Positions 34,972 to 44,279 of a DNA stretch of 64,000 nucleotides are shown here, piece by piece. How positions within the stretch are numbered: position 1 is the first letter of the stretch; the number at the start of each line of letters is the position of its first letter. The DNA is from Chryseobacterium sp. 52 (lineage in GTDB: Bacteria; Bacteroidota; Bacteroidia; Flavobacteriales; Weeksellaceae), in NCBI RefSeq assembly GCF_002754245.1, contig NZ_PEEX01000001.1, positions 4,692,001-4,756,000 on the forward strand, in the 5' to 3' direction. Made by a program: the position numbers and the translations under genes. The notes under the pieces are model-generated. The model did not search any database. It had not been told where the DNA came from and saw only the letters and a list, made by a program, of their open reading frames with translations.

Positions 34972-36684
34972 TTAGTTAATGATAAGTTTTTTGATGGTTA
35001 TTTCGTTTTTTATTTTCAATTTTAACAGATATGCTCCTTTTGTAAAATGTGAAACATTGATAGACTGATCATTATTTAAAATGATGTTCATCTTTCTTCC
35101 GTCCATAGCATACATCTCCACATCCGAAACTTTTTCTCCTTTAATAAATACTTTTTCTGAGGCAGGATTCGGATAAACAGAAACCTGACTGTCAATACTT
35201 ACATCACGTGTTCCCAACGTATTCTGCACAGATGCGTCAGAATATACTTTAGAAGCATCTATTGATCTTACACTCCAGTATACATTCGGAATGGAAGGAT
35301 CAAGATCCAGGAACCATGATGGTGTGGTCACTACATATTTGGCAAGATTCGCTGCTCCGGGTGTAGAGCCTACTTTAATTTCGTAGCGCAATGCGTTAAC
35401 TGGTGTTTTATCATCAGATGCACCACTCCATGAGAATTTAAAACGGTTTCCGGTTTTTGTCACATTAAGGACTGCAGGAGGTACAGGTTTCAGATTAACT
35501 TCAGTAGAAGTATTTTTGAAAATTTTGGTAAGTGAAGGCATGCCCGGATCTGCCCAATCAAATCCGGCCAATAAAACATCCAGACGGTGGTCATTGTCAA
35601 AGTCAAGTAGATTCACAAAACCCGGACCTCCTAAAATATGCAGACCTGTAGGTATATTTTCAGTAAAATTTTGAGTGGAAGGATTGTATAAGAACGTTTT
35701 TACTACGGCATCGTTGTTATCATCATTTCCGGAAACAATAAAATCATAATATCCGTCATTATTCAAGTCACCTGTAGTTACAGATGAATCTGCGATCTCA
35801 GGGATATTAATCAGGTTTTTATTCAAATGTCCTGTTCCGTCATTCACAAAAACAGCTAGAAATCCTGAATAATTATTATCCTGACCGGTAATTACAATAT
35901 CCTGATAACCATCAGCATTGAAATCCGCAAAGTCCATTTTACCACTTGTCACAGGGGTCAGATCTTGTGCAAACGTCAAGGTTCCAGCCTGGTTCAGATA
36001 GACTTTACCTATCGGAGCATCATTTTGAGCTACCCCAAAAATAACCAGATCCAAAAGGTTATCATTATTAAGATCTATAAACTTAAAGCTTCCGTTCTGT
36101 GTTCCGGGCTGCCAGCCTTTAAAAATTTCAAAGTCATTTCCGGTATTTTTATAAAAATCCAGATTATTCACAAAACCGGTTCCCTCTACATATTGAGTTC
36201 CGTTGATGGCATAATCCATTTTACCGTCATTGTTGAAATCAAAAGCTTCCAAAGATCCGTAAATCTTTCCGGCAAGATCAGCTTCTTTTATAAAGCCTGT
36301 ACCTGTGTTCCGAAATCTATAGTGTTTATAGTTTACAATATCATTATAACTTAATCCTGTAGAAATAATATCTAAAAGACCATCATTATTAAAATCCATG
36401 AATTTTATATCTCCCAGGTGGGTTGCATCTGCCCCCAGGTCAGCATAAGGAACCAGTGAAGTCCCATTATTCTTGTATACTTCATTGAAAGATGTATCAA
36501 CATTTCCATCACCATCGCTATCAATCGCTCCATTGATCACTACATCCTGCTTTCCATCATTATCCATATCCGCTGCATCAGCTGATCCGTAATAAAAATT
36601 TTTCATATCGGTCTGGATTTCAGTGTAATTCTGAGCCACAAGCCCAATAGGAAGCATGGATAAAAGAATACAAATTCTCTTCAT
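34972..36684 (-). CDS. T9SS-secreted FG-GAP/VCBS repeat protein
   Basis: A 570-residue secreted protein. Signal peptide ending GLVAQ; then at least seven FG-GAP/VCBS-type blades with Ca-binding DxNxDGxxD loops (for example DMDNDGKQD, DFNNDGLLD, DLNNDGYYD), predicted to form a beta-propeller; a short FN3-like domain (about 435-500); and a C-terminal type A sorting domain (VYPNPASEKVFIKGE...IKKLIIN) for type IX secretion. The start at 36682-36684 is chosen because it begins the signal; 29 upstream residues are not signal-like. Probably a calcium-binding surface or released protein of unknown ligand. Confidence 0.88.
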   Translation of the reverse strand: MKRICILLSMLPIGLVAQNYTEIQTDMKNFYYGSADAADMDNDGKQDVVINGAIDSDGDGNVDTSFNEVYKNNGTSLVPYADLGADATHLGDIKFMDFNNDGLLDIISTGLSYNDIVNYKHYRFRNTGTGFIKEADLAGKIYGSLEAFDFNNDGKMDYAINGTQYVEGTGFVNNLDFYKNTGNDFEIFKGWQPGTQNGSFKFIDLNNDNLLDLVIFGVAQNDAPIGKVYLNQAGTLTFAQDLTPVTSGKMDFADFNADGYQDIVITGQDNNYSGFLAVFVNDGTGHLNKNLINIPEIADSSVTTGDLNNDGYYDFIVSGNDDNNDAVVKTFLYNPSTQNFTENIPTGLHILGGPGFVNLLDFDNDHRLDVLLAGFDWADPGMPSLTKIFKNTSTEVNLKPVPPAVLNVTKTGNRFKFSWSGASDDKTPVNALRYEIKVGSTPGAANLAKYVVTTPSWFLDLDPSIPNVYWSVRSIDASKVYSDASVQNTLGTRDVSIDSQVSVYPNPASEKVFIKGEKVSDVEMYAMDGRKMNIILNNDQSINVSHFTKGAYLLKLKIKNEITIKKLIIN

Positions 36685-36924
36685 ATTATTTTTATTTAGA
36701 TTAATTAAAAACAAAGGTACGGGATTCGAATTTGCTTTTACAAGAAAGCTTACATGAAATATATCAGTCACTTGGCTCAGCCTATCTCAGAATTTCACCT
36801 ATTTTAAAATTCATGATTATTAATCAGCCAGTTATTTGTAAATATTTTCCAAAAGATTTGTCTATATAAAAAATTCTTCGTTATTTTGCACTCTCAAATA
36901 TTATACAAATAAGAACATCGAGAT

Positions 36925-37167
36925 ATGTCAAGAATTTGCCAAATAACAGGAAAGCGTGCAATGGTTGGTAACAACGTTTCTCACGCTAATAACAAAACGA
37001 AGCGTCGTTTTGAAATTAACTTATTAGAGAAGAAATTTTACCTTCCGGAGCAGGATAAGCACGTAACACTGAAAGTATCAGCTCATGGATTGAGAGTGAT
37101 TAACAAGATTGGAATCGAGGAAGCTATTGAAAGAGCTACTAGAAACGGATTGATTAAAAAGAATTAA
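36925..37167 (+). CDS. rpmB: 50S ribosomal protein L28
   Basis: An 80-residue bL28 protein: [28 protein letters not shown] is the family N-terminus, with TGK and the basic NKTKRRF region contacting 23S rRNA. First gene of the rpmB-rpmG-DUF4295 operon; only six bases separate it from rpmG. The upstream region has TTATTTTG at about 36883-36890, near but not equal to the -7 consensus. Confidence 0.96.
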   Translation: MSRICQITGKRAMVGNNVSHANNKTKRRFEINLLEKKFYLPEQDKHVTLKVSAHGLRVINKIGIEEAIERATRNGLIKKN

Positions 37168-37173
37168 TAAATC

Positions 37174-37356
37174 ATGGCAAAAAAAGGAAACAGAGTTCAA
37201 GTAATCCTTGAATGTACAGAACACAAAGAAAGTGGTATGCCAGGAATGTCTAGATACATTTCTACTAAAAATAAAAAGAACACTACAGAGAGATTAGAGC
37301 TTAAAAAGTATAATCCGGTTCTTAAAAGATCTACCCTTCACAAAGAAATCAAGTAA
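37174..37356 (+). CDS. rpmG: 50S ribosomal protein L33
   Basis: A 60-residue bL33 protein: [19 protein letters not shown] at the start and [22 protein letters not shown] at the end. It has a single Cys in the N-terminal segment and lacks the CxxC zinc pairs, so it is the zinc-independent (C-minus) form. Middle gene of the ribosomal protein operon. Confidence 0.95.
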   Translation: MAKKGNRVQVILECTEHKESGMPGMSRYISTKNKKNTTERLELKKYNPVLKRSTLHKEIK

Positions 37357-37376
37357 TTTATAAAATATAATTTACC

Positions 37377-37529
37377 ATGGCAAAGAAAGTAGTAGCAACC
37401 CTACAAAGCGGTCAGTCAAAGAAAATGACTAAAGTTGTGAAAATGGTTAAGTCATCTAAGTCAGGTGCTTACGTTTTCGAAGAAAAAGTAATGAATGCAG
37501 ACGAAGTAGACGGTTATTTGAAGAAATAA
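37377..37529 (+). CDS. DUF4295 small protein, probable Bacteroidota-specific ribosomal protein
   Basis: A 50-residue basic protein (MAKKVVATLQSGQSKKMTK...) 20 bases after rpmG and followed by a terminator, so it is the third gene of the ribosomal protein operon. The family is confined to Bacteroidota. I recall that the Flavobacterium johnsoniae ribosome structure revealed an extra large-subunit protein called bL38, and I believe it is this family; treat that name as unverified. Position and composition alone already suggest a ribosomal role. Confidence 0.85.
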   Translation: MAKKVVATLQSGQSKKMTKVVKMVKSSKSGAYVFEEKVMNADEVDGYLKK

Positions 37530-37551
37530 TCTCCACTTTATTTACAATATA

Positions 37552-37580
37552 AAAAACTACTCAGATTTTGGGTAGTTTTT
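37552..37580 (+). terminator. Terminator of the rpmB-rpmG-DUF4295 operon
   Basis: AAAAACTAC/GTAGTTTTT stem followed by more T, 22 bases past the DUF4295 stop. Confidence 0.8.
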
Positions 37581-37584
37581 TTGT

Positions 37585-37592
37585 TATCTTTG
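37585..37592 (+). promoter_or_regulatory. -7 promoter box of the exported RidA gene
   Basis: TATCTTTG directly after the preceding terminator, 36 bases before the ATG. Confidence 0.6.
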
Positions 37593-37628
37593 TTCACCAG
37601 ATTATTAATCAATAAAATATACACAAAT

Positions 37629-38096
37629 ATGAAAAAGATTCTTATTCTGGTTTTCACAGAAATTTTTCTATTTTCATTCAGTCAGAAAAAGATGAACAAT
37701 GTAGAATATAAAAACTCGGCGGAAGTTTTTACCATTAAAGGACTTTCACAATCAACAAGCATTGACTGTGGAAATTCCAAAATGATTCTTCTGTCCGGAC
37801 AGGTTCCGCTGGATGTTGCAGGCAATCTCGTAGGAAACGACGTCGAGAAGCAGACTCAACAGGTTTTTAAAAACATTGAAAGCATCCTGAAAGAATATGG
37901 AGCAACGGGAAAAGATATTGTAAAACTGGGAATCTTTATGACCGATATTTCCAAAACACCAGACTTTAGAAAAATCCGTGACTTGTACATCAACCTTCAA
38001 AATCCTCCTGTGAGCAGCCTTGTGGAAGTGAGCCGTCTTTTCAGAAATGACGTACTTATAGAAATTGAGGCTACGGCAGTTATAAAAAACAAATAA
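37629..38096 (+). CDS. RidA family protein with a signal peptide
   Basis: A 155-residue protein: N-terminal signal peptide (MKKILILVFTEIFLFSFSQ) followed by a full RidA/YjgF domain of about 130 residues. The active-site Arg (SRLFRNDVLIEIEATAV) and the Glu of IEIEA are kept, as is the SGQVPLD loop, so deaminase activity on 2-aminoacrylate-type imines is possible. Most RidA proteins are cytoplasmic, so export is notable. The start at 37629 is chosen for the signal; the longer frame overlaps the promoter. Confidence 0.85.
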   Translation: MKKILILVFTEIFLFSFSQKKMNNVEYKNSAEVFTIKGLSQSTSIDCGNSKMILLSGQVPLDVAGNLVGNDVEKQTQQVFKNIESILKEYGATGKDIVKLGIFMTDISKTPDFRKIRDLYINLQNPPVSSLVEVSRLFRNDVLIEIEATAVIKNK

Positions 38097-38105
38097 GAAT
38101 GAACT

Positions 38106-39059
38106 ATGAGTTGGTTTAAAAATATTTTCAAAAAAGAAGAAAAAGAAACCTTAGATAAAGGTCTGGAAAAATCCAGCCAGGGTTTCTTTGAAAAAATGAC
38201 GAAGGCCGTAGTCGGCAAAAGCAAAGTAGATGATGAAGTACTGGATAATCTTGAAGAAATACTGATTGCATCTGATGTAGGCGCATCCACAACCATCAAG
38301 ATCATAGAAAGAATTGAAGAGCGCGTTGCCCGCGACAAATATGTAGGGGTGAATGAACTGGATGATATTCTTCGTGAAGAGATCTCAGGACTGCTTCTGG
38401 AAAATCCCCACGCAGGAACAGGAAATATAGACAGTTCAAAAAAACCATATGTCATTATGGTTGTAGGCGTAAACGGCGTAGGAAAAACCACTACAATAGG
38501 AAAACTGGCTCACCAGTTCAAATCCGAAGGGAGAAAAGTGGTCCTGGGGGCTGCAGATACCTTCAGAGCAGCAGCAGTAGACCAGCTGACAATCTGGAGT
38601 GAAAGAGTTGGCGTTCCTATCGTTAAGCAGGACATGGGCTCAGATCCTGCTTCTGTTGCATTTGATACCGTACAGAGTGCCGTTGCACAAGGTGCAGATG
38701 TAGTGATCATAGATACTGCAGGAAGACTGCACAATAAGATCAACCTGATGAATGAGCTTTCCAAGATTAAAAGAGTAATGCAAAAGGTTATTCCTGATGC
38801 CCCTCATGAGATCCTGCTGGTTCTTGACGGTTCTACAGGACAGAATGCATTTGAGCAGGCAAAACAGTTTACAGCAGCTACAGAAGTAAATGCATTAGCA
38901 GTAACAAAATTAGACGGAACCGCTAAAGGTGGTGTTGTCATAGGTATATCAGATCAATTCCAGATTCCGGTAAAGTATATAGGGGTAGGCGAAAAAATGC
39001 AGGACCTTCAGCTTTTCAATGGTACGGAATTTGTTGACTCATTTTTCAAGAAAAGATGA
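38106..39059 (+). CDS. ftsY: Signal recognition particle receptor FtsY
   Basis: SRP receptor GTPase that docks ribosome-SRP complexes at the inner membrane. 317 residues: a short acidic/basic A region (1-30), the helical N domain (30-110), and the G domain with P-loop GVNGVGKTTT, DTFRAAAVDQL, DTAGRL, TKLDGTAKGG and the closing GVGEKMQDLQLFN. Short A domain is normal for Bacteroidota. Nine bases after the RidA gene. Confidence 0.96.
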   Translation: MSWFKNIFKKEEKETLDKGLEKSSQGFFEKMTKAVVGKSKVDDEVLDNLEEILIASDVGASTTIKIIERIEERVARDKYVGVNELDDILREEISGLLLENPHAGTGNIDSSKKPYVIMVVGVNGVGKTTTIGKLAHQFKSEGRKVVLGAADTFRAAAVDQLTIWSERVGVPIVKQDMGSDPASVAFDTVQSAVAQGADVVIIDTAGRLHNKINLMNELSKIKRVMQKVIPDAPHEILLVLDGSTGQNAFEQAKQFTAATEVNALAVTKLDGTAKGGVVIGISDQFQIPVKYIGVGEKMQDLQLFNGTEFVDSFFKKR

Positions 39060-39131
39060 TTTCTATCATGTTTTCCCTTAACTTAGCAAAAGACATCAAC
39101 ACATATTAACAATTTAAAAAAATTTGCAACT

Positions 39132-39392
39132 ATGGGAATTTTAACATGGATCTTATTCGGGCTTATAGCAGGAGCCATCGCAAAAATGATTATGCCGGGT
39201 AACCAGGGAGGTGGATGGCTGATCACTATTATTTTAGGGATCGTAGGAGCATTCCTTGGCGGTGCGATAGGAGTTTACATCCTGCACTGGGGAGACGTGA
39301 CTTCGTTCTGGAATCCAAGAAGCTGGATTCTGGCTATTGGAGGAGCTTTAATCGTTCTCTGGATCTACGGAATGGCGACTAAGAAAAGCTGA
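39132..39392 (+). CDS. GlsB/YeaQ/YmgE family membrane protein
   Basis: An 86-residue inner-membrane protein with three helices and Gly-rich motifs (GLIAGAIAKMIMPGNQGGGW, GIVGAFLGGAIG), the transglycosylase-associated/YeaQ family. Linked with stress responses in other bacteria; no enzymatic activity known. Followed by a strong terminator; the gap to ftsY (72 bases) may hold its own promoter. Confidence 0.88.
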   Translation: MGILTWILFGLIAGAIAKMIMPGNQGGGWLITIILGIVGAFLGGAIGVYILHWGDVTSFWNPRSWILAIGGALIVLWIYGMATKKS

Positions 39393-39411
39393 TACTGGCA
39401 GATAAAAAATA

Positions 39412-39444
39412 AAATCCCGGATCTGAAATTCAGATCCGGGATTT
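39412..39444. terminator. Bidirectional terminator
   Basis: Perfect 15-bp stem AAATCCCGGATCTGA/TCAGATCCGGGATTT with a 3-base loop and T-runs both ways, between the convergent YeaQ-like and sppA genes. Confidence 0.88.
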
Positions 39445-39463
39445 TTGTACAATATAATTTAGT

Positions 39464-41218
39464 TTAGTTGATCTTGATTTGGTAAGGCATTTCCATTTTC
39501 ACCTCAGACTTCAGTTTTTCATCTGTGATCTGCTGAAGAATTTCATAGTTAGCTTTTCCTATTTTATTTTTAATGATCCTTGCAGAAATATCTTCCTCGC
39601 TCAGGTCTTTAAAAATCTGCTCGAAAGGACTCATTCTTTTAGGATAAGAAGATACGTGGTATGATTTTAATCCTGCTTTCTGAGCGGCAAATTGTACAGC
39701 ATCATTTAATGTTCCCAATTCATCTACAAGGCCAATCTGCTTAGCACGAACACCACTCCATACTCTTCCTCCTCCTACACTGTCTATCTGCTCAAAAGTC
39801 TGTTTTCTGTTCTGTGTAACAAAATGCACAAATCTCTTATATGTTCCTTCTACACTTCTTGTGATCAGATTTACTCCGTAAGGGGTAACGCCATTCAAAG
39901 CAGAATAATATTGAGAATTGGCATTGGTAGCAACAATATCTGAGCGTATCCCGTTTTTGTTGGCAATCTCTTTATAATAAGGTATCACACCGAAAACTCC
40001 GATAGATCCTGTAAGTGTATTAGGCTCTGAGTAGATTTTATCTGCTGCCATAGCAATATAGTACCCTCCGGAAGCCGCATAATCCCCAAAGGAAACCACT
40101 AACGGTTTTTTCTTTTTCAACTGCTGAAGTTCAAATAAAATCTCATCCGAAGCATTAGCACTTCCCCCTGGAGAATTGATTCTGAAAACAACAGCCTTTA
40201 CTTTATCATCATCCTGAAGTTCTTTGATATACTTCACATATTTTTCAGAAAAGATCTCATTGTATCCGTCACCATTGTTAATTGAGCCTGAAGCATACAA
40301 TATAGCCACTTTCTCACCAGACTTATCTTCATCTGCATAAGAATTGATATAGCCGGCTAATGATACCTTATTAAGCTTTTCTTTTTCCTTAAGACTCAGC
40401 TTCGATTTTATCATCTGGTCATACTCCGTCTTCTGGATCAGTTTATCGGCAAGCTTATATTTTAATCCCAATTCAGGAATCATTCCATATAAACTGTCAA
40501 CAACTGTTTTAAACTGTGCCGTATCAATTTTTCTTGAAACCGCCATTTTAGTAGACGTATTTTTCCAGATGTCATTTAAAAGCGTACCCAGCTGTTCTTT
40601 ATTTTCCGGAGAAATATCATTTCTTAAGAATGGTTCTACCGCAGACTTGAATTTCCCATGACGGATCACTTCTATACCAATTCCATATTTATCCGCGAAA
40701 TCTTTAAAAAATGCAACTTCAGTAGCAAGCCCTTTCAATTCTATCATTCCTGAAGGGTTAAGATAATACTGATCCGCAACAGATCCTAAATAATAGGAAG
40801 CCTGCGATACCGCATTTCCGTAAGCATAGACAAATTTCCCACTCTTTTTAAAATCCTGAATAGCATTTCTGATATCATCAATCTGTGTCATTCCGGCATG
40901 CAGATCATCAGCTTCAATACTTATTCCTTTAATATTATCATCAGTCTTCGCTTTCCTGATCGCCTCCAATACATCATACAGCAAAACACTCTTGCTTTTG
41001 TCACTGATATTGAACAGTCCCACTTCTTCCTCGGTAGGGCTATCTATTATATTGGTCTTTAAATTAATCGTCAGAACAGAATTGTTCTTCACTGCAACAG
41101 ATTTGTCATTTCCCATGGAACTGAACACAATCATCATAATGAAAAAGACGAAAAATACGGCACATAATAGGACAATTGCCACTATATTTGCCAATACGTT
41201 TTTAAAGAAACTTCTCAT
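39464..41218 (-). CDS. sppA: Signal peptide peptidase SppA, 67K type
   Basis: Membrane-anchored Ser/Lys protease that degrades cleaved signal peptides. 584 residues with an N-terminal membrane helix (about 8-33) and two tandem SppA/ClpP-like halves. Lys191 in GKFKSAVEPFL (first half) and Ser383 in GDYAASGGYY (second half) form the expected dyad, matching the E. coli arrangement. Divergent from folK with 20 bases between the start codons. Confidence 0.94.
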   Translation of the reverse strand: MRSFFKNVLANIVAIVLLCAVFFVFFIMMIVFSSMGNDKSVAVKNNSVLTINLKTNIIDSPTEEEVGLFNISDKSKSVLLYDVLEAIRKAKTDDNIKGISIEADDLHAGMTQIDDIRNAIQDFKKSGKFVYAYGNAVSQASYYLGSVADQYYLNPSGMIELKGLATEVAFFKDFADKYGIGIEVIRHGKFKSAVEPFLRNDISPENKEQLGTLLNDIWKNTSTKMAVSRKIDTAQFKTVVDSLYGMIPELGLKYKLADKLIQKTEYDQMIKSKLSLKEKEKLNKVSLAGYINSYADEDKSGEKVAILYASGSINNGDGYNEIFSEKYVKYIKELQDDDKVKAVVFRINSPGGSANASDEILFELQQLKKKKPLVVSFGDYAASGGYYIAMAADKIYSEPNTLTGSIGVFGVIPYYKEIANKNGIRSDIVATNANSQYYSALNGVTPYGVNLITRSVEGTYKRFVHFVTQNRKQTFEQIDSVGGGRVWSGVRAKQIGLVDELGTLNDAVQFAAQKAGLKSYHVSSYPKRMSPFEQIFKDLSEEDISARIIKNKIGKANYEILQQITDEKLKSEVKMEMPYQIKIN

Positions 41219-41238
41219 AAATCAATCAATTTTCCAAT

Positions 41239-41655
41239 ATGTCGCAGCATAAGGCCGTTTTGTTACTAGGAAGTAACCTGGGAGATCAAAAAAAAAATTT
41301 AGAACTCGCTTTACAGAAAATCCGTGAGGGGGGCAACGAAATTTCACGAACAAGCGAATTTTTAATAACAGAACCGGTAGAATTTGTTAGTTCCAATATT
41401 TTTTGTAATATTGCATCAATAATATTCACGCATCTTTCGCCCATTCAACTGCTTGATTTTGTTAAAAGTATTGAAGTTGAGATGGGGAGAATTAATGACT
41501 CAAAAACATCTGGAGGCTACAGCGATAGAATAATAGATATTGATATCATTAAATATAACGATCTGAAATTCAGATCAGAAAGATTAGAAATACCCCATCA
41601 AAAACATCTGTTTGAAAGGGATTTTTCTAAAATATTATTGAAAGATTTTATCTAA
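41239..41655 (+). CDS. folK: 2-amino-4-hydroxy-6-hydroxymethyldihydropteridine diphosphokinase
   Basis: Folate synthesis enzyme transferring pyrophosphate from ATP to 6-hydroxymethyldihydropterin. 138 residues, on the short side of the family. LLGSNLGDQKKNLELAL at 8-24, then SEFLITEPV, IEVEMGR, and SDRIIDIDII with the Mg-binding Asp pair near 93-99, and PHQKHLFERDF near the end. Stands alone from other folate genes. Confidence 0.92.
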   Translation: MSQHKAVLLLGSNLGDQKKNLELALQKIREGGNEISRTSEFLITEPVEFVSSNIFCNIASIIFTHLSPIQLLDFVKSIEVEMGRINDSKTSGGYSDRIIDIDIIKYNDLKFRSERLEIPHQKHLFERDFSKILLKDFI

Positions 41656-41676
41656 ATAAAACATAAAACATACAAT

Positions 41677-42786
41677 ATGAAATTAGGTTTATTATTATTG
41701 GCCGCACTGCCTATTGCAACTTATGCTCAGGACAGTACAACAGTAAACTCATCAACCGAGTATCCTAATACCTTCTCTTCTGGTTCCGCTAACATCAAAC
41801 CCTTTGACAACAAATCTAGACGGTTCAATGACTGGTCTATTTCAGTTGGTGGTGGTGCTGCATTTATGGCTCACTCCGATCTTACTTCTTTTTATGATAA
41901 AAAGATCAATTGGGGATACAATGCTTATGTCAGTATTGACAAGCAGATTACGCACGTTTTTGGACTAAGCCTTATCTATCAGAGAGGTGAAACAAAACAG
42001 AAAGCACAGTTAGATGGTCCAATAGGAGCTTTGGCAGGTGTGGGTACAGCAACTACAAAATATGACCAGGTTGCATTAATGGGAGACGTTAATTTTTCCA
42101 ATCTATTAAGAAGAGTTGATAATCATTCTCCTTACAGATTGGCATTCCACGGTTATGCCGGAATTGGGTTCCAGGGTTTCAACACCTCTCTGCATGATGC
42201 CAATGAGTTTAGATGGAGTGACACTCCTAAAAGAACTCCTTTGTTTATCAAACAGAATTTAGACATTAACTCTTTATTTTACCAATTCGGTGCAGGATTG
42301 AAATACAATGTTTCAAAGCTTATCGATATTGAAGCAAGAACCATGTACATCATAAGTGGCGACGATGAATTCGACGGAGGCGGATGGGCTGATGCCAACA
42401 ACTATGACACGGCTACTCCAGGTTCAAAGTACAACATGATTGCCGACTCACGATCTGATAATGCGTGGACAGTAACTTTAGGGGTTTCTTTCAAATTAGG
42501 AAAAAATCTCACTCACCTTGCATGGCATGACCCGCTTCAGGAAGCATACTACAGAACCAGCGTTTTAGAAAATGCAACTACGGATCTTGTTGTATGTGAA
42601 AAAGGCGATGCAGATAACGACGGCGTATGTGATGACTGGGACAGACAGCTTGACACTCCTGCAGGAGCAAGAGTAGATGGAGCCGGTGTAGCATTAGATA
42701 TGGATCTTGACGGTGTGATAGATCTATATGACAAATGTGTAACAGTTCCAGGGCCTGTTGAAAACAACGGATGTCCTACAAAATAA
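41677..42786 (+). CDS. OmpA-like outer-membrane protein lacking the OmpA C-terminal domain
   Basis: A 369-residue protein: signal peptide (ends TYAQ), an eight-strand-type beta-barrel region (about 40-280) and TSP3-like calcium-binding repeats (GDADNDGVCDDWD, DMDLDGVIDLYDKC). It stops at NNGCPTK, exactly where the neighbouring paralog continues into a peptidoglycan-binding domain. It therefore should sit in the outer membrane but not anchor to the wall. There is no frameshift or leftover domain downstream, so this looks like a stable shortened paralog. Confidence 0.87.
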   Translation: MKLGLLLLAALPIATYAQDSTTVNSSTEYPNTFSSGSANIKPFDNKSRRFNDWSISVGGGAAFMAHSDLTSFYDKKINWGYNAYVSIDKQITHVFGLSLIYQRGETKQKAQLDGPIGALAGVGTATTKYDQVALMGDVNFSNLLRRVDNHSPYRLAFHGYAGIGFQGFNTSLHDANEFRWSDTPKRTPLFIKQNLDINSLFYQFGAGLKYNVSKLIDIEARTMYIISGDDEFDGGGWADANNYDTATPGSKYNMIADSRSDNAWTVTLGVSFKLGKNLTHLAWHDPLQEAYYRTSVLENATTDLVVCEKGDADNDGVCDDWDRQLDTPAGARVDGAGVALDMDLDGVIDLYDKCVTVPGPVENNGCPTK

Positions 42787-42818
42787 AATCATTTAAATAA
42801 CTAAATAAAAAATACACT

Positions 42819-44255
42819 ATGAAATTAAGTTTAGCAATTGTAGCATTAGCACTGGCAATTCCAGCCACAGGCTATGCGCAAGACTCAACAGCAGTTTCAA
42901 ATGGAGAATATCCAAACACATTTTCTTCTGGTTCTGCCAATGTTTCCCCGTTTACTAACCAGTCAAAAAGATTTAACGACTGGTCTATTTCAGCTGGTGC
43001 AGGTGTACCACTGATCCAGTCTGCAGATTTAACGTCTATCAAGAATGGTAACGGTAAAAACCTTTTCGGATACTCTGCTTATGTAAGTATTGATAAAGCG
43101 ATCACGCATGCGTTCGGTTTAAAATTACAATATGACAGAGGTGAAACAAGACAGGGATGGTTTAATACTAAAGATGCTGCTCCTGATGCTACAGCTGTAG
43201 CTGGAAGAACTCAGTATGATGCAATCTCATTATTAGGGGACATTAACTTTTCTAATCTTTTGAGAAGAGTTGACAATCATTCTCCTTACAGATGGGCACT
43301 TCATGGTTATGCAGGTATCGGTACTATCGCTTACAAAGCATATCAGAAAGATATTAAAGGGCAAATGCTGGCTACTGAAGTTAAACCTTTCAAACTTGGT
43401 TCAATGTTCATGCAGGCAGGTGCTGGTTTAAAATATAAAATCAACAGAAGAATTGATCTGGAAGGCCGATTGATGTACGTTGTAACCGGTGATGATGAAT
43501 TTGATGGCGGAGGTGACAAATACAGTACAATCAACAAGCGTGAAGAGCAGGTATCTGATAACTTCTTCAATGCTACGTTAGGTATTTCATTGAAATTAGG
43601 AAAACACGAGTCTCACTTAATGTGGCATGACCCACTTCAGGAAATCTATTACAAACTTGATGTTTTGGCTAACAAAAACCAGGATATTGAAGTATGTAAA
43701 AAAGGAGATGCTGATAATGACGGAGTTTGTGACGATTGGGACAGACAGCTTGATACTCCTGCAGGTGCAAGAGTAGATGGTGCTGGTGTAGCTCTTGATA
43801 CAGACCTTGACGGTGTTATCGACCTTTACGATAAGTGTGTAACTGTTCCTGGACCTGTTGAAAACAACGGATGTCCTACAACAACTGCTGGACCTGTAAT
43901 AGAAACAGAAACTAAACTTGAAGGAATTGAGTTTGACCTAAATTCTGACAGAATTTTACCTTCAAACACTCCAATCCTGAATAATGCAGTTAACTACATT
44001 AACTCTTCAACTGGTGCTTACAGTGTAATTGGTGCTACAGATACAAGAGGTACTGACGCTTACAACCAGAAACTTTCTGAAAGAAGAGCAAATAACGTTA
44101 AGAGCTATTTGATTAAAAACGGAGTTCAGGCTGGAAAAATCAACGCAGTAGGAAAAGGTGAAAAAGACCTTAAATATCCTGAGTGCGAACCAGCTACTAA
44201 ATGCCCTGAATGGAAAAACAGAGCAAACAGAAGAGTATACTTCGAAGCTAAATAA
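42819..44255 (+). CDS. OmpA family outer-membrane protein
   Basis: A 478-residue protein: signal peptide ending GYAQ, beta-barrel (about 40-285), TSP3-like repeats almost identical in protein to those of the upstream paralog, then an OmpA C-terminal peptidoglycan-binding domain (about 360-478) with ATDTRGTDAYNQKLSERRANNVKSYL and the diaminopimelate-contacting Asp/Arg. Links the outer membrane to the cell wall. 32 bases after its paralog, followed by a strong terminator; probably a major envelope protein. Confidence 0.92.
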   Translation: MKLSLAIVALALAIPATGYAQDSTAVSNGEYPNTFSSGSANVSPFTNQSKRFNDWSISAGAGVPLIQSADLTSIKNGNGKNLFGYSAYVSIDKAITHAFGLKLQYDRGETRQGWFNTKDAAPDATAVAGRTQYDAISLLGDINFSNLLRRVDNHSPYRWALHGYAGIGTIAYKAYQKDIKGQMLATEVKPFKLGSMFMQAGAGLKYKINRRIDLEGRLMYVVTGDDEFDGGGDKYSTINKREEQVSDNFFNATLGISLKLGKHESHLMWHDPLQEIYYKLDVLANKNQDIEVCKKGDADNDGVCDDWDRQLDTPAGARVDGAGVALDTDLDGVIDLYDKCVTVPGPVENNGCPTTTAGPVIETETKLEGIEFDLNSDRILPSNTPILNNAVNYINSSTGAYSVIGATDTRGTDAYNQKLSERRANNVKSYLIKNGVQAGKINAVGKGEKDLKYPECEPATKCPEWKNRANRRVYFEAK

Positions 44256-44279
44256 TACTTTTATCAGTAAATATATTGA

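Noticed and set aside
36883..36890. TTATTTTG as the rpmB promoter box
   Set aside because: Second base is T instead of A, so it fails the TAnnTTTG consensus. A promoter must exist here, but I could not place it.
41677..42786. OmpA paralog 1 as a truncated pseudogene
   Set aside because: It ends cleanly at the domain boundary, no remnant of the OmpA domain follows, and the next gene starts 32 bases later, so a stable short form is more likely.
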